From Salinarimonas chemoclinalis (lineage in GTDB: Bacteria > Pseudomonadota > Alphaproteobacteria > Rhizobiales > Beijerinckiaceae), in assembly GCF_041514305.1 (NCBI RefSeq), contig NZ_JBGMWH010000002.1, forward strand, positions 1 to 64,000: a DNA stretch of 64,000 nucleotides, read 5' to 3'. Positions 1 to 8,359 of this stretch are shown here, piece after piece (the first letter of the stretch is position 1; the number at the start of each line of letters is the position of its first letter). The notes beneath the pieces are model-generated. The model had not been told where the DNA came from and made no database searches. It saw nothing but the letters and a program-made list of their open reading frames with translations. The translations under genes and the position numbers were made by a program.

Positions 1-329
1 TCGCGCTGCGCCTGCCGGAGGGAGCCCCGCCGGCCGCCCACGTCCTCGGTCGTCTCGCCGAGGAAGCGGCACGGCTCGTCGCCGACGGTGTCCTCGTCTC
101 GGCGACGCTGTTCCTGCGTGACGACGCGCTCACGGATCGGCGGACCGTGGAGCACGACCTGCGCACGGAGACGCTCGCGACCCCGGCCGGCGCCCTGGTC
201 GGCGAGGCCGCGGGAGAGGACCCGGCGGCCGTGGCCGCGACCCGTCTCGACCGCGCCTTCGGCACGGGGGAGGGCACGCCGGCCCGGACCCGGATCTATC
301 GCGTCCAGTCCCGCCGGCGGCCCGCGTAG
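1..329 (+). CDS. C-terminal part of an unidentified protein (5' truncated by window edge)
   Basis: The reading frame is open from base 3 to a TAG stop at 327-329, giving the last 108 residues of a protein that begins outside the window. The visible part is Ala/Arg/Glu rich, with an amphipathic helix-like start (LAEEAARLVADGVLV) and no membrane segment or motif I recognise. Codon use is strongly GC3 biased like the surrounding genes, so I take it as real coding sequence. It converges on the fumarylacetoacetase-family gene, 21 bases away. Function unknown. Confidence 0.5.
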   Translation, partial: ALRLPEGAPPAAHVLGRLAEEAARLVADGVLVSATLFLRDDALTDRRTVEHDLRTETLATPAGALVGEAAGEDPAAVAATRLDRAFGTGEGTPARTRIYRVQSRRRPA

Positions 330-350
330 GGCCGCCGGTCGCGGGCGCGC

Positions 351-1358
351 TCACGCCGTCTCGACCACCTGCTCGATCGCGCCGAACAGCGAGTGGCCGG
401 CCTCGTCCTTCATCTCGATGCGCACCATGTCGCCGAACTTCAGGAACGGCGTGCGCGCCTCGCCCGACGCGATGGTCTCCACCATGCGGATCTCGGCGAT
501 GCAGGAATAGCCGAGCCCGCCCTCGGGGACCGGCCGGCCGGGGCCGCCGCCCTCGTCCCGGTTCGAGACCGTGCCCGAGCCGATGATCGTGCCGGCCGAC
601 AGGGGTCGCGTGCGCGCGGCGTGGGCGATCAGGCGGGGGAAGTCGAAGGTCATGTCGACTCCGGCGTTCGGGCGGCCGAAGGTCTTGCCGTTGACGTAGC
701 TGAGCAGCGGAAGCGAGACCTTGCCGCCGTCCCAGGTCGCGCCGAGTTCGTCGGGCGTCAGCGCCACCGGCGAGAAGGCGGAGGAGGGCTTGGCCTGGAA
801 GAAGCCGAAGCCCTTGGCGAGCTCGCCCGGGATGAGGTTGCGCAGGGAGACGTCGTTGACGAGCATCACCAGCCGGATCGCGCCCGCCGCCACCTCGGGC
901 GTCGCGCCCATGGGCACGTCGCCGACGACCACCGCGATCTCCGCCTCGAAGTCGATGCCGAAGGCCTCGTCCGCCATGCGTATCGGGTCGCGCGGGCCGA
1001 GGAAGGCGTCCGAGCCGCCCTGGTACATCAGCGGGTCGGTCCAGAAGCTCTCCGGCATCTCGGCCCCGCGCGCCCTGCGCACCAGCTCCACGTGATTCAC
1101 GTAGGCCGATCCGTCCGCCCATTGATAGGCCCGCGGCAGCGGGGAGGCGCAGTCGTGCTCGTGGAAGCGGAAGGAGGGGACGGCCCCGTGCTCGAGGCTC
1201 TCGGCGAGGTCCGCGAGCCGCGGCGCCACGCGCGCCCAGTCGTCGAGCGCGGCCTGGAGCGTCGCGACCACCGGGAAGGCGTCCGTGGCGTGCGTGAGGT
1301 CGCGCGAGACGACCACGAGGCGGCCGTCGCGGCCGTGCTTGAGAGAGGCTAATTTCAT
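351..1358 (-). CDS. Fumarylacetoacetate hydrolase family protein
   Basis: A 335-residue protein of the FAA_hydrolase family, which splits fumarylacetoacetate to fumarate and acetoacetate in the last step of tyrosine/homogentisate breakdown. An N-terminal regulatory-type domain (about 1-85) precedes the catalytic fold, where a metal-ligand motif FEAEIAVVV (around 137-145) and NDVSLR (around 168-173) are visible. It is shorter than the roughly 430-residue classical FahA but typical of the short form found beside hmgA in alphaproteobacteria. The neighbours hmgA, maiA and hppD support this substrate; the family also contains other acylpyruvate hydrolases, so the exact substrate is inferred from context. 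It is divergent from the TRAP binding-protein gene with a 65-bp gap. Confidence 0.85.
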   Translation of the reverse strand: MKLASLKHGRDGRLVVVSRDLTHATDAFPVVATLQAALDDWARVAPRLADLAESLEHGAVPSFRFHEHDCASPLPRAYQWADGSAYVNHVELVRRARGAEMPESFWTDPLMYQGGSDAFLGPRDPIRMADEAFGIDFEAEIAVVVGDVPMGATPEVAAGAIRLVMLVNDVSLRNLIPGELAKGFGFFQAKPSSAFSPVALTPDELGATWDGGKVSLPLLSYVNGKTFGRPNAGVDMTFDFPRLIAHAARTRPLSAGTIIGSGTVSNRDEGGGPGRPVPEGGLGYSCIAEIRMVETIASGEARTPFLKFGDMVRIEMKDEAGHSLFGAIEQVVETA

Positions 1359-1423
1359 GGCGTAGCGCGCACCTTTCGTGCTTGTCTGACCATCAGGGGA
1401 AACGACCGGAGAAGGACCCGCCC

Positions 1424-2533
1424 ATGACCACCGATCCCAACAGGAGAGCGTTCCTCAAGACCGCCGGGCTCGGCGCCGGCGCCGCCGCCGCGACCACGAT
1501 CGCCGCCCCGGCGATCGCGCTGTCCCAGCCGGCGGTGACCTGGCGCATGCAGTCGAGCTTCCCGAACTCGCTCGACACCATCTATGGCACGATGGAGACG
1601 TTCGCGCGCTACGTCTCGGAAGCGACGGACGGGAATTTCACCATCCAGACCTTCAAGCCCGGCGACATCGTCGGCGGCCTGCAGGTGCTCGACGCCGTCT
1701 CGAACGGCACCATCGAGGCCGGGCACACGCCGCTGTACTTCTACTTCGGCCGCGAGCCGGCGCTCGGCTTCGCCACCGGCGTGCCCTTCGGGCTCAACGC
1801 CCGCCAGCAGCATTCCTGGTGGCACTTCGGCGGCGGCGAGAGCCTGATCAACGAGGTGCTCGCGTCGATGAACGCGATCTCCCTCGCCTGCGGCAACTCG
1901 GGCGCGCAGATGGGCGGCTTCTTCCGCAAGGAGATCAACGCGGTCGCCGATCTCGAGGGCCTCAAGTTCCGCATCGGCGGGATCGGCGGGCAGGTCATGG
2001 CGCGCCTCGGCGTGGTGCCCCAGCAGATCGCGCCGGGCGACATCTACTCCGCGCTCGAGCGCGGCACCATCGACGCGGTGGAGTTCGTCGGCCCCTACGA
2101 CGACCTCAAGCTCGGCTTCCACCAGGTGGCGAAGTACTACTACGCGCCGGGCTTCTGGGAGGGCGGGGCGATGCTGCACGCCGCCATCAACCTCGAGGCC
2201 TGGAACGCGCTGCCGGCGCACTACCAGGCGATCCTGCGCCACGCCTCGGAAGCCGCCAACAACTGGATGCTCGCCAAGTACGACTTCGTGAACCCGGGGG
2301 CGCTCAAGGAGCTGGTGTCGAAGGGCGCCGAGCTGCGCTACTTCCCGCAGGACGTCATGGAGGCCGCGCTCACGGCGGCGAACGCCTATTACGACGAGAC
2401 GGCGGCCACCAACGAGGCGTTCAAGCGCTCGTGGGACAGCTACCGCGCCTACCGCGACGACGCGCTGCTCTGGTGGCCCGTGAACGAGCTCGCCTTCGAC
2501 AACTTCATGGCGCGCACCCGCGGGCGGGGCTGA
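1424..2533 (+). CDS. TRAP transporter substrate-binding protein (DctP-type), Tat-exported
   Basis: A 369-residue periplasmic solute receptor of a tripartite ATP-independent transporter. The start at 1424 has a GGAGAAGG ribosome-binding site 8 bases upstream and gives a twin-arginine signal (RRAFLK at residues 7-12), then an Ala-rich core and probable cleavage near AIALSQ. The mature part begins with VTWRMQSSFPNSLDTIYG, typical of DctP receptors of the large family that bind organic acids. No membrane subunits are adjacent. The only TRAP Q and M genes in the window lie 20 kb away and themselves lack a receptor. The position inside the tyrosine cluster suggests an aromatic or keto acid ligand, which is inference only. 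Confidence 0.88.
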   Translation: MTTDPNRRAFLKTAGLGAGAAAATTIAAPAIALSQPAVTWRMQSSFPNSLDTIYGTMETFARYVSEATDGNFTIQTFKPGDIVGGLQVLDAVSNGTIEAGHTPLYFYFGREPALGFATGVPFGLNARQQHSWWHFGGGESLINEVLASMNAISLACGNSGAQMGGFFRKEINAVADLEGLKFRIGGIGGQVMARLGVVPQQIAPGDIYSALERGTIDAVEFVGPYDDLKLGFHQVAKYYYAPGFWEGGAMLHAAINLEAWNALPAHYQAILRHASEAANNWMLAKYDFVNPGALKELVSKGAELRYFPQDVMEAALTAANAYYDETAATNEAFKRSWDSYRAYRDDALLWWPVNELAFDNFMARTRGRG

Positions 2534-2563
2534 GGCGATCCGCTCCCGGCACGCGCCGACCGA

Positions 2564-2592
2564 CTCCCCCCTCTCCACGAGGGAGGGGGGAG
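2564..2592. repeat. Perfect 10-bp intergenic hairpin after the TRAP receptor gene
   Basis: CTCCCCCCTC at 2564-2573 is exactly reversed and complemented by GAGGGGGGAG at 2583-2592, around a 9-base loop. It sits 30 bases after the receptor stop codon, between convergent genes. There is no T-run, so it may be a REP-like palindrome or a factor-independent RNA end rather than a classical terminator. The arms resemble the hairpin at 48004-48026. Confidence 0.6.
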
Positions 2593-2663
2593 AGCCGACA
2601 TCGCGGTCGCGGCAGGAGCGAGGCGCGGCGGTGGGACACATCGGGCGATGCGTACCGCTCGAG

Positions 2664-4034
2664 TCACTTCGGCTCGCGCCGCGTCGGGTCGAAGTGCTTC
2701 TTAAGGCCCTGCCAGCAGTCGATGTAGCTCTCCTGCAGCTCCGGCAGCCCCGCCGCCCAGGCGGTCACCCGCTGCGGAAAGCGGGTCTCGAACATGAAGG
2801 CCATGGTGCCGGCGAGCTTGGTGGGCCCGAGGTCGACGTTGGAGGCGTGCTCGAAGGCCTGCATGTCCGGCCCGTGGGGCAGCATCTGGTTGTGCAGCGA
2901 GAAGCCGCCGGGGACGAAGCCCTCGGGCTTGGCGTCGTAGACGCCGTAGACGAGGCCCATGAACTCGCTCATCAGGTTGCGATGGTACCACGGCGGGCGG
3001 AACGTGTTCTCCGCCACCATCCAGCGGTCGGGGAAGATGACGAAGTCGATGTTGGCCGAGCCGGGCGTCTCGGTCGGCGCGGTGAGAACCGTGAAGATCG
3101 ACGGATCCGGGTGGTCGAACAGGAGCGCCCCCACCGGCGCGAAGCGGCGCAGGTCGTACTTGTAGGGCGCGTAGTTGCCGTGCCAGGCGACCACGTCGAG
3201 CGGGGACTGCTCGATCTTGGTCATGAACAGGTCGCCGCCCCATTTCACGTAGAGGAAGCTCTCCTCCTCGACGTCCTCCCACGCCGCCACCGGCGTGAGG
3301 AAGTCGCGCGGGTTGGCGAGGCAGTTGGCGCCGATCGGCCCGCGGTCGGGGAGCGTGAACTGGCCGCCGTAGTTCTCGCAGACGTAGGCGCGCGCCGGTC
3401 CGTCCACGAGCTCGACCTTGAAGATCACGCCGCGCGGGACGACGCAGATTTCGCCCGGGCCGAACTCGATGACGCCGAACTCGGTGCGAAAGCGCAGGCT
3501 GCCTTCCTGCGCCACGACGAGGTACTCCCCGTCGGCGTTGAAGAAATACTCGTTGCCCATCGAGCGCGTCACGAAGGCGAGGTGGGCGGCCATCCCCACC
3601 TGCGTGTCCGAATCGCCCGCCGTGGTCACGGTCCGCAGGCCGGTGACGAAGGTGAGCGCCTCGTCGGGGATCGCCACCGGGTTCCAGCGCATCTGGCCGA
3701 TGGCGAGGTCGGTGTCCTCGCGGCACGGCCCGGTGCGCATGAAGCCGCGGTCGACCCGCGCGTAGCGGTGGGAGTGCTTCACCGAGGGACGGATCCGGTA
3801 GAGCCAGGAGCGCTGGTTCGTCGCCTGCGGCGCCGTGAAGGGCGAGCCCGAGAGCTGCTCGGCGTAGAGGCCGTAGTTGATCTTCTGCGGCGAGTTCATG
3901 CCCACCGGCAGCGCGCCCTCGAGCGCCTCGGTCTCGAAGGAGTTGCCGAAGCCGGACATGTAGTTCGGCACGATCGCGGTCTCGCGCCCCTGGAGGTCGG
4001 GGCTGGTGAAGCCGGTGGTCTGGTGGACGGTCAT
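2664..4034 (-). CDS. hmgA: Homogentisate 1,2-dioxygenase
   Basis: A 456-residue enzyme that opens the homogentisate ring to maleylacetoacetate in tyrosine/phenylalanine catabolism, using Fe(II) and O2. The ATG at 4034 has a GGGAGA ribosome-binding site, so I prefer it to an in-frame start further upstream. Near the C-terminal third the iron-site segment is visible: WYHRNLMSEFMG followed by SLHNQMLPHGPD, supplying the expected His, Glu and His ligands. Length matches the family. It is transcribed divergently from marR-maiA-hppD, and the 16-bp inverted repeat at 4135-4150 lies in the shared promoter region, which suggests coordinated repression by the MarR protein. Confidence 0.97.
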   Translation of the reverse strand: MTVHQTTGFTSPDLQGRETAIVPNYMSGFGNSFETEALEGALPVGMNSPQKINYGLYAEQLSGSPFTAPQATNQRSWLYRIRPSVKHSHRYARVDRGFMRTGPCREDTDLAIGQMRWNPVAIPDEALTFVTGLRTVTTAGDSDTQVGMAAHLAFVTRSMGNEYFFNADGEYLVVAQEGSLRFRTEFGVIEFGPGEICVVPRGVIFKVELVDGPARAYVCENYGGQFTLPDRGPIGANCLANPRDFLTPVAAWEDVEEESFLYVKWGGDLFMTKIEQSPLDVVAWHGNYAPYKYDLRRFAPVGALLFDHPDPSIFTVLTAPTETPGSANIDFVIFPDRWMVAENTFRPPWYHRNLMSEFMGLVYGVYDAKPEGFVPGGFSLHNQMLPHGPDMQAFEHASNVDLGPTKLAGTMAFMFETRFPQRVTAWAAGLPELQESYIDCWQGLKKHFDPTRREPK

Positions 4035-4134
4035 GGATGTCTCCCGTGCGGCGCGGGCGCCCGGCGCGATTTGCGACGCGCGAGCCGCCACGCTCGGATG
4101 CTGCCCTTGCCAAGATGGCCGCGATGGTCATAAT

Positions 4135-4150
4135 GGTTGCACCAGCAACC
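4135..4150. promoter_or_regulatory. Inverted-repeat operator between hmgA and marR
   Basis: GGTTGC at 4135-4140 and GCAACC at 4145-4150 form a perfect 6-bp inverted repeat around ACCA. It lies 101 bp upstream of hmgA and 50 bp upstream of the marR start in the only divergent promoter region of the cluster. Size and symmetry fit a MarR-dimer site. That the adjacent MarR protein binds it is an inference. Confidence 0.65.
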
Positions 4151-4200
4151 GATTTCTGTCAACGATGCGGACATCCCCCCAACCCGAAACCCTCGCGGAC

Positions 4201-4716
4201 ATGCCAGCGAACGCTCCCACGGACGCCCCGCCGCACGCGGCGCCGCTGGCGCTCGAGCGCTTCCTGCCCTATCGCCTCAACGTCATCGCGACGACGGTGT
4301 CCAACGCGCTGGCGCGGATCTATGCCGAGCGCTTCGGCATCACGATCCCGCAATGGCGCATCGTCGCGACACTCGGCCAGTTCGAGACGCGCACGGCGCG
4401 CGACATCGCGGCGCATGCGGTGATGCACAAGTCCACCGTCTCCCGCGCGGTCGCCGCGCTCGCCGAGCGCGGCATCGTCGAGCGGCGGCCGAACGTCGAG
4501 GACATGCGCGAGGAGCTGCTCGCGCTGACGCGGGAGGGCAGGGGCATCTACGAGGCGGTGGCGCCCGAGGCGCTCGCCTTCGAGCGTGCGGTGTTCACCG
4601 GGCTGACGGATGCCGAGCGCGAGACGCTGTTCGGGCTCATCGACCGGCTCGACGCGCGCATGCGCAGCCTCGCGCCCGACCTCGACCCCGCCGACGCCTC
4701 GGAGGTCGCGCGATGA
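4201..4716 (+). CDS. MarR-family transcriptional regulator of the tyrosine cluster
   Basis: A 171-residue winged-helix regulator. The recognition region TARDIAAHAVMHKSTVSRAV (about 75-94 of this form) and the wing region VERRPNVEDMREELLALT are clearly MarR-like. It is the first gene of a marR-maiA-hppD operon, and its stop overlaps the maiA start (ATGA). The start is uncertain: ATG at 4201 is used here, but ATG at 4165 is also in frame. Neither has a convincing ribosome-binding site, and 4165 would lie only 15 bases from the operator-like repeat. The likely role is control of homogentisate pathway genes in response to an intermediate, inferred from position. Confidence 0.85.
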   Translation: MPANAPTDAPPHAAPLALERFLPYRLNVIATTVSNALARIYAERFGITIPQWRIVATLGQFETRTARDIAAHAVMHKSTVSRAVAALAERGIVERRPNVEDMREELLALTREGRGIYEAVAPEALAFERAVFTGLTDAERETLFGLIDRLDARMRSLAPDLDPADASEVAR

Positions 4717-5342
4717 AGCTCCACGGCTATTTCCGCTCCTCCGCCGCCTACCGCGTTCGGATCGCGCTCAACCTCAAGGGCGTTCCCTACGAGCACGCGA
4801 CGGTCCATCTCCTGAAGGGCGAACACCGCACCGAGGCCTGGCGCGCGCGGCATCCGCAGGGGCGGGTGCCCGCGCTCGAGACGGACGAGGGCGCGTTCCT
4901 GATCCAGTCGCCCGCGATCCTGGAATGGATCGAGGAGCGCTGGCCGCGGCCGCCGCTCCTGCCGGAGGACGCGCTCGAGCGGGCGCGGGTGCGCGCCGTA
5001 TGCGCGATCGTCGCCTGCGACATCCATCCGCTCAACAACCTCGCGACGCTCGGCTGGCTGAAGGAGCGGCTCGGCGCCGACCAGGCCGCCGTCGACGCCT
5101 GGTACGCGCATTGGATCACGGAGGGCTTCGCGGCGATCGAGCGGCTGCTCGCGCCGGGGCCCTACGCCTTCGGGGAGACGCCCGGCATGGCGGATCTCCA
5201 CATCGTCCCGCAGGTTTTCAACGCACGACGCTTCTCGGTGCCGCTCGAGGCCTTCCCGAGGATCCGCGCCGTGGACGAAGCCTGCGCCGCGCATCCCGCC
5301 TTCGCGGCGGCCGCGCCCGAGAACCAGCCGGACGCGGCCTGA
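4713..5342 (+). CDS. maiA: Maleylacetoacetate isomerase (zeta-class GST)
   Basis: A 209-residue glutathione S-transferase of the zeta class that converts maleylacetoacetate to fumarylacetoacetate with glutathione as cofactor. The N-terminal thioredoxin-like domain shows FRSSAAYRVRIALNLKG (about 7-23), the glutathione-site segment of this family, with Ala-Ala where the animal enzymes have Cys-x. VPALE (about 51-55) and QSPAILEWIEE (about 64-74) follow. The C-terminal helical domain includes CDIHPLNNLATL. The start overlaps the marR stop by four bases, so the two are translationally coupled, and hppD follows 41 bases later. Confidence 0.95.
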   Translation: MKLHGYFRSSAAYRVRIALNLKGVPYEHATVHLLKGEHRTEAWRARHPQGRVPALETDEGAFLIQSPAILEWIEERWPRPPLLPEDALERARVRAVCAIVACDIHPLNNLATLGWLKERLGADQAAVDAWYAHWITEGFAAIERLLAPGPYAFGETPGMADLHIVPQVFNARRFSVPLEAFPRIRAVDEACAAHPAFAAAAPENQPDAA

Positions 5343-5383
5343 CGCCCGCGTCGCGCGACAACCAGACGACGAGGAGGATGCAC

Positions 5384-6496
<1,113 letters not shown>

Positions 6497-6598
6497 CGCT
6501 CGACGTGGCGCGGGCGGGGGAGCGGGGCGAATTGACCCTTGCAAACGCGCCCGCCGCGCTGATATGAACGTGGCCCGCGACGGAGACGCTGCGGGTGG

Positions 6599-6672
6599 GG
6601 CCTCGTGGCGGAGTGGTTACGCAGAGGACTGCAAATCCTTGCACCCCGGTTCGATTCCGGGCGAGGCCTCCA
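6599..6672 (+). tRNA. tRNA-Cys (GCA anticodon)
   Basis: A 74-base cloverleaf. Acceptor arm GGCCTCG (6599-6605) pairs with CGAGGCC (6662-6668), then discriminator T and an encoded CCA (6670-6672). The anticodon loop CTGCAAA carries GCA at 6631-6633 closed by GAGGA/TCCTT. The T arm CCCGG-TTCGATT-CCGGG is intact. The D arm contains GAGTGGTTACGC. No rRNA or second tRNA gene is adjacent. Confidence 0.95.
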
Positions 6673-6955
6673 CTTGTCCGTTCTCCGTGGTTGTCGCGGC
6701 CGGCAAGGCAATCGGCTGGCTGTCTCTTGTCATGTTCGCGAGGATCGCTCCATGATGTGCGTGGACGCCGATTTTTCGGCAGCTCGCAGGCGGTGGAGCG
6801 ACACTTTCGACCTGTTACGAGCGCCCGCCGCAGCGTGCGTGGCAGTTTTCGAAGTCAAGCATCGTTCGGACGATGTTCTTGCCCGAAAACTCCTACATTT
6901 TCCGCAGGTTAGTTTCCGAAATTGAGCAAGTTGCGGGACTAAGCTGGAGGCAACG
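6673..6955. other. Non-coding gap after tRNA-Cys
   Basis: These 283 bases hold no supportable gene. Short open frames overlap the tRNA and lack the strong GC3 pattern of the neighbours. Base composition is visibly more AT-rich than the flanking genes. No direct repeat of the tRNA 3' end, which would mark an integrated element, was seen. Confidence 0.4.
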
Positions 6956-7162
6956 GTGAAGCACATCCGCGGCGACGTGGGTGAATTGCGCACGGATATG
7001 CGCGATGTTCGAGACCGGCTCACACGGCTGGAGGAGCGGGTCAGCCACCTGCCGACGAAAAGCTGGTCGATCATGATCGCTGCGGCCCTGATCACGATCG
7101 GTGTCGGTATCGTGACGTTCGCGCCGATCCTTCAGCGCTGGGCTGGGATCTCGTCGCCGTAG
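6956..7162 (+). CDS. Small membrane protein with N-terminal amphipathic/coiled segment
   Basis: A 68-residue protein with a GTG start that has CTGGAGG five bases upstream. Residues 1-33 form a charged heptad-like helix (GELRTDMRDVRDRLTRLEERV). Residues about 38-57 form one membrane segment (IMIAAALITIGVGIVTFAPI), and the tail is short. This layout is like XhlA/holin-associated or DUF-type small phage and chromosomal membrane proteins, but no family is assigned. It stands alone after tRNA-Cys in a less GC-rich stretch, so a remnant of a mobile element is possible. Confidence 0.55.
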   Translation: MKHIRGDVGELRTDMRDVRDRLTRLEERVSHLPTKSWSIMIAAALITIGVGIVTFAPILQRWAGISSP

Positions 7163-7415
7163 GCTAGGCTTTGCTTTGCGGGCCTTACCGGACGTCTGCG
7201 ACACCCTCTTCGAGTCGTGCCCGCGTCGCTGCGGGTTCCGCAGGGAGGAGTCCCGTACTGTGGGTCGAATCCGATCGCCGGCGCCGGTCGAGGGCGTGGC
7301 TCTGCTCCCCGTGCAGACGCCGGCGCCCGCCGGGCGCCCGCTTGCCTTTTCCAGGCCGATCCACCAAAAGCCTCGACGTTCGCAGACAGACGCCGACCCG
7401 ATCCGAGAGGCTCCG

Positions 7416-8084
7416 ATGATCGACTTCTCCCGCGTGCGCCGTACGATGGTGGATCACCAGCTGCGCACCTACGACATCACCGATCTCGGCATCCTCTCGG
7501 CCATGAACGAGGTCCCGCGCGAGACCTTCGCGCCGGACGAGGCGAAGGCGCTCGCCTATTCCGACCAGAGCCTTCCCGTGGCGCCGACGCAGGACGGCGG
7601 GCGCTTCCTGCTGCCGCCGATGATCTTCGGGCGGCTGCTCCAGAATTTGAACCTGCGTGCGGGCGAGCGCGCGCTCGTCGTCGCGGGCGCGCTCGGCTAC
7701 GAGGCGGCGGTGATGGGGCGGCTCGGCGCCCAGGTGACGATCCTCGAATCGGACGAGGCCGTCGCGGAGCGCACCCGGGCGCTCCTCGCCGAGCACGGTG
7801 CGGGGGCGGTGGAGGTCGTGGTCGGCCCCCTCGACGGCGGCTGCCCGGGCGCCGCGCCCTTCGACGTGATCTACGTGAACGGCGCGGCGCAGGTGCGTCC
7901 GCAGGCGCTGCTCGACTGCCTGGCGGAGGGGGGGCGGCTCGGCGTGATCGTCGGCGACGGCAGTCGCACGAGCCGGGCGAGCCTGTTCGTGCGCTCGGGC
8001 GACACGTTCGGGTCGCGCGCGATCTTCGACGCCGCCGCACCGTTGCTGCGGCCGTTCCGCAAGGAGCCGGGATTCGTCTTCTGA
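7416..8084 (+). CDS. Protein-L-isoaspartate O-methyltransferase-like protein
   Basis: A 222-residue SAM-dependent methyltransferase of the PIMT family, which in principle repairs isoaspartyl residues. The start at 7416 has GAGAGG upstream; an in-frame upstream extension is low-complexity and unlikely. It opens with MIDFSRVRRTMVDHQLRTYD and VPRETFAPDEAKALAYSD, typical of alphaproteobacterial PIMT-like proteins that precede tolC. The SAM-binding glycine motif is degenerate (VVAGALGYEAAVMG instead of the usual VGTGSGY), so true isoaspartate activity is not assured. A dyad and tolC follow. Confidence 0.8.
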   Translation: MIDFSRVRRTMVDHQLRTYDITDLGILSAMNEVPRETFAPDEAKALAYSDQSLPVAPTQDGGRFLLPPMIFGRLLQNLNLRAGERALVVAGALGYEAAVMGRLGAQVTILESDEAVAERTRALLAEHGAGAVEVVVGPLDGGCPGAAPFDVIYVNGAAQVRPQALLDCLAEGGRLGVIVGDGSRTSRASLFVRSGDTFGSRAIFDAAAPLLRPFRKEPGFVF

Positions 8085-8241
8085 TCGCTGCACGCGGCGG
8101 GTGTGGGCGAGGGTGGTCCCGGGGACGTCTCGCGGGCGTGGCTTCGGGGCAACGGGTGGCGATGAAATGGCGAAGCCGTGGCGCTTCGGCTTGCCCGACC
8201 CGGCGGCGACCGTATTCTGCGCACGCGCCCCGAGAATCGTC

Positions 8242-8266
8242 TCACCGATTGGTTAACGATCGGTGA
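8242..8266. promoter_or_regulatory. 25-bp dyad upstream of tolC
   Basis: TCACCGAT at 8242-8249 and ATCGGTGA at 8259-8266 are perfect inverted copies around a 9-base centre that contains GTTAAC. It lies 94 bp before tolC and 157 bp after the PIMT-like gene. It could be a TetR-type operator for tolC or a transcript-end hairpin; no T-run follows. Confidence 0.5.
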
Positions 8267-8359
8267 ATCGGCTCGCGCCTCGGACGCACTTGCGTGACGC
8301 TCGAAAGCCTGCGGGACGGCCTACCGTCGCGCGGGCCGGGCCAGTTCAGGAAACCCGTG

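Noticed and set aside
6605..6925. A 106-residue open frame starting inside tRNA-Cys
   Set aside because: It overlaps the tRNA almost completely at its 5' end, has no ribosome-binding site and unusual codon use.
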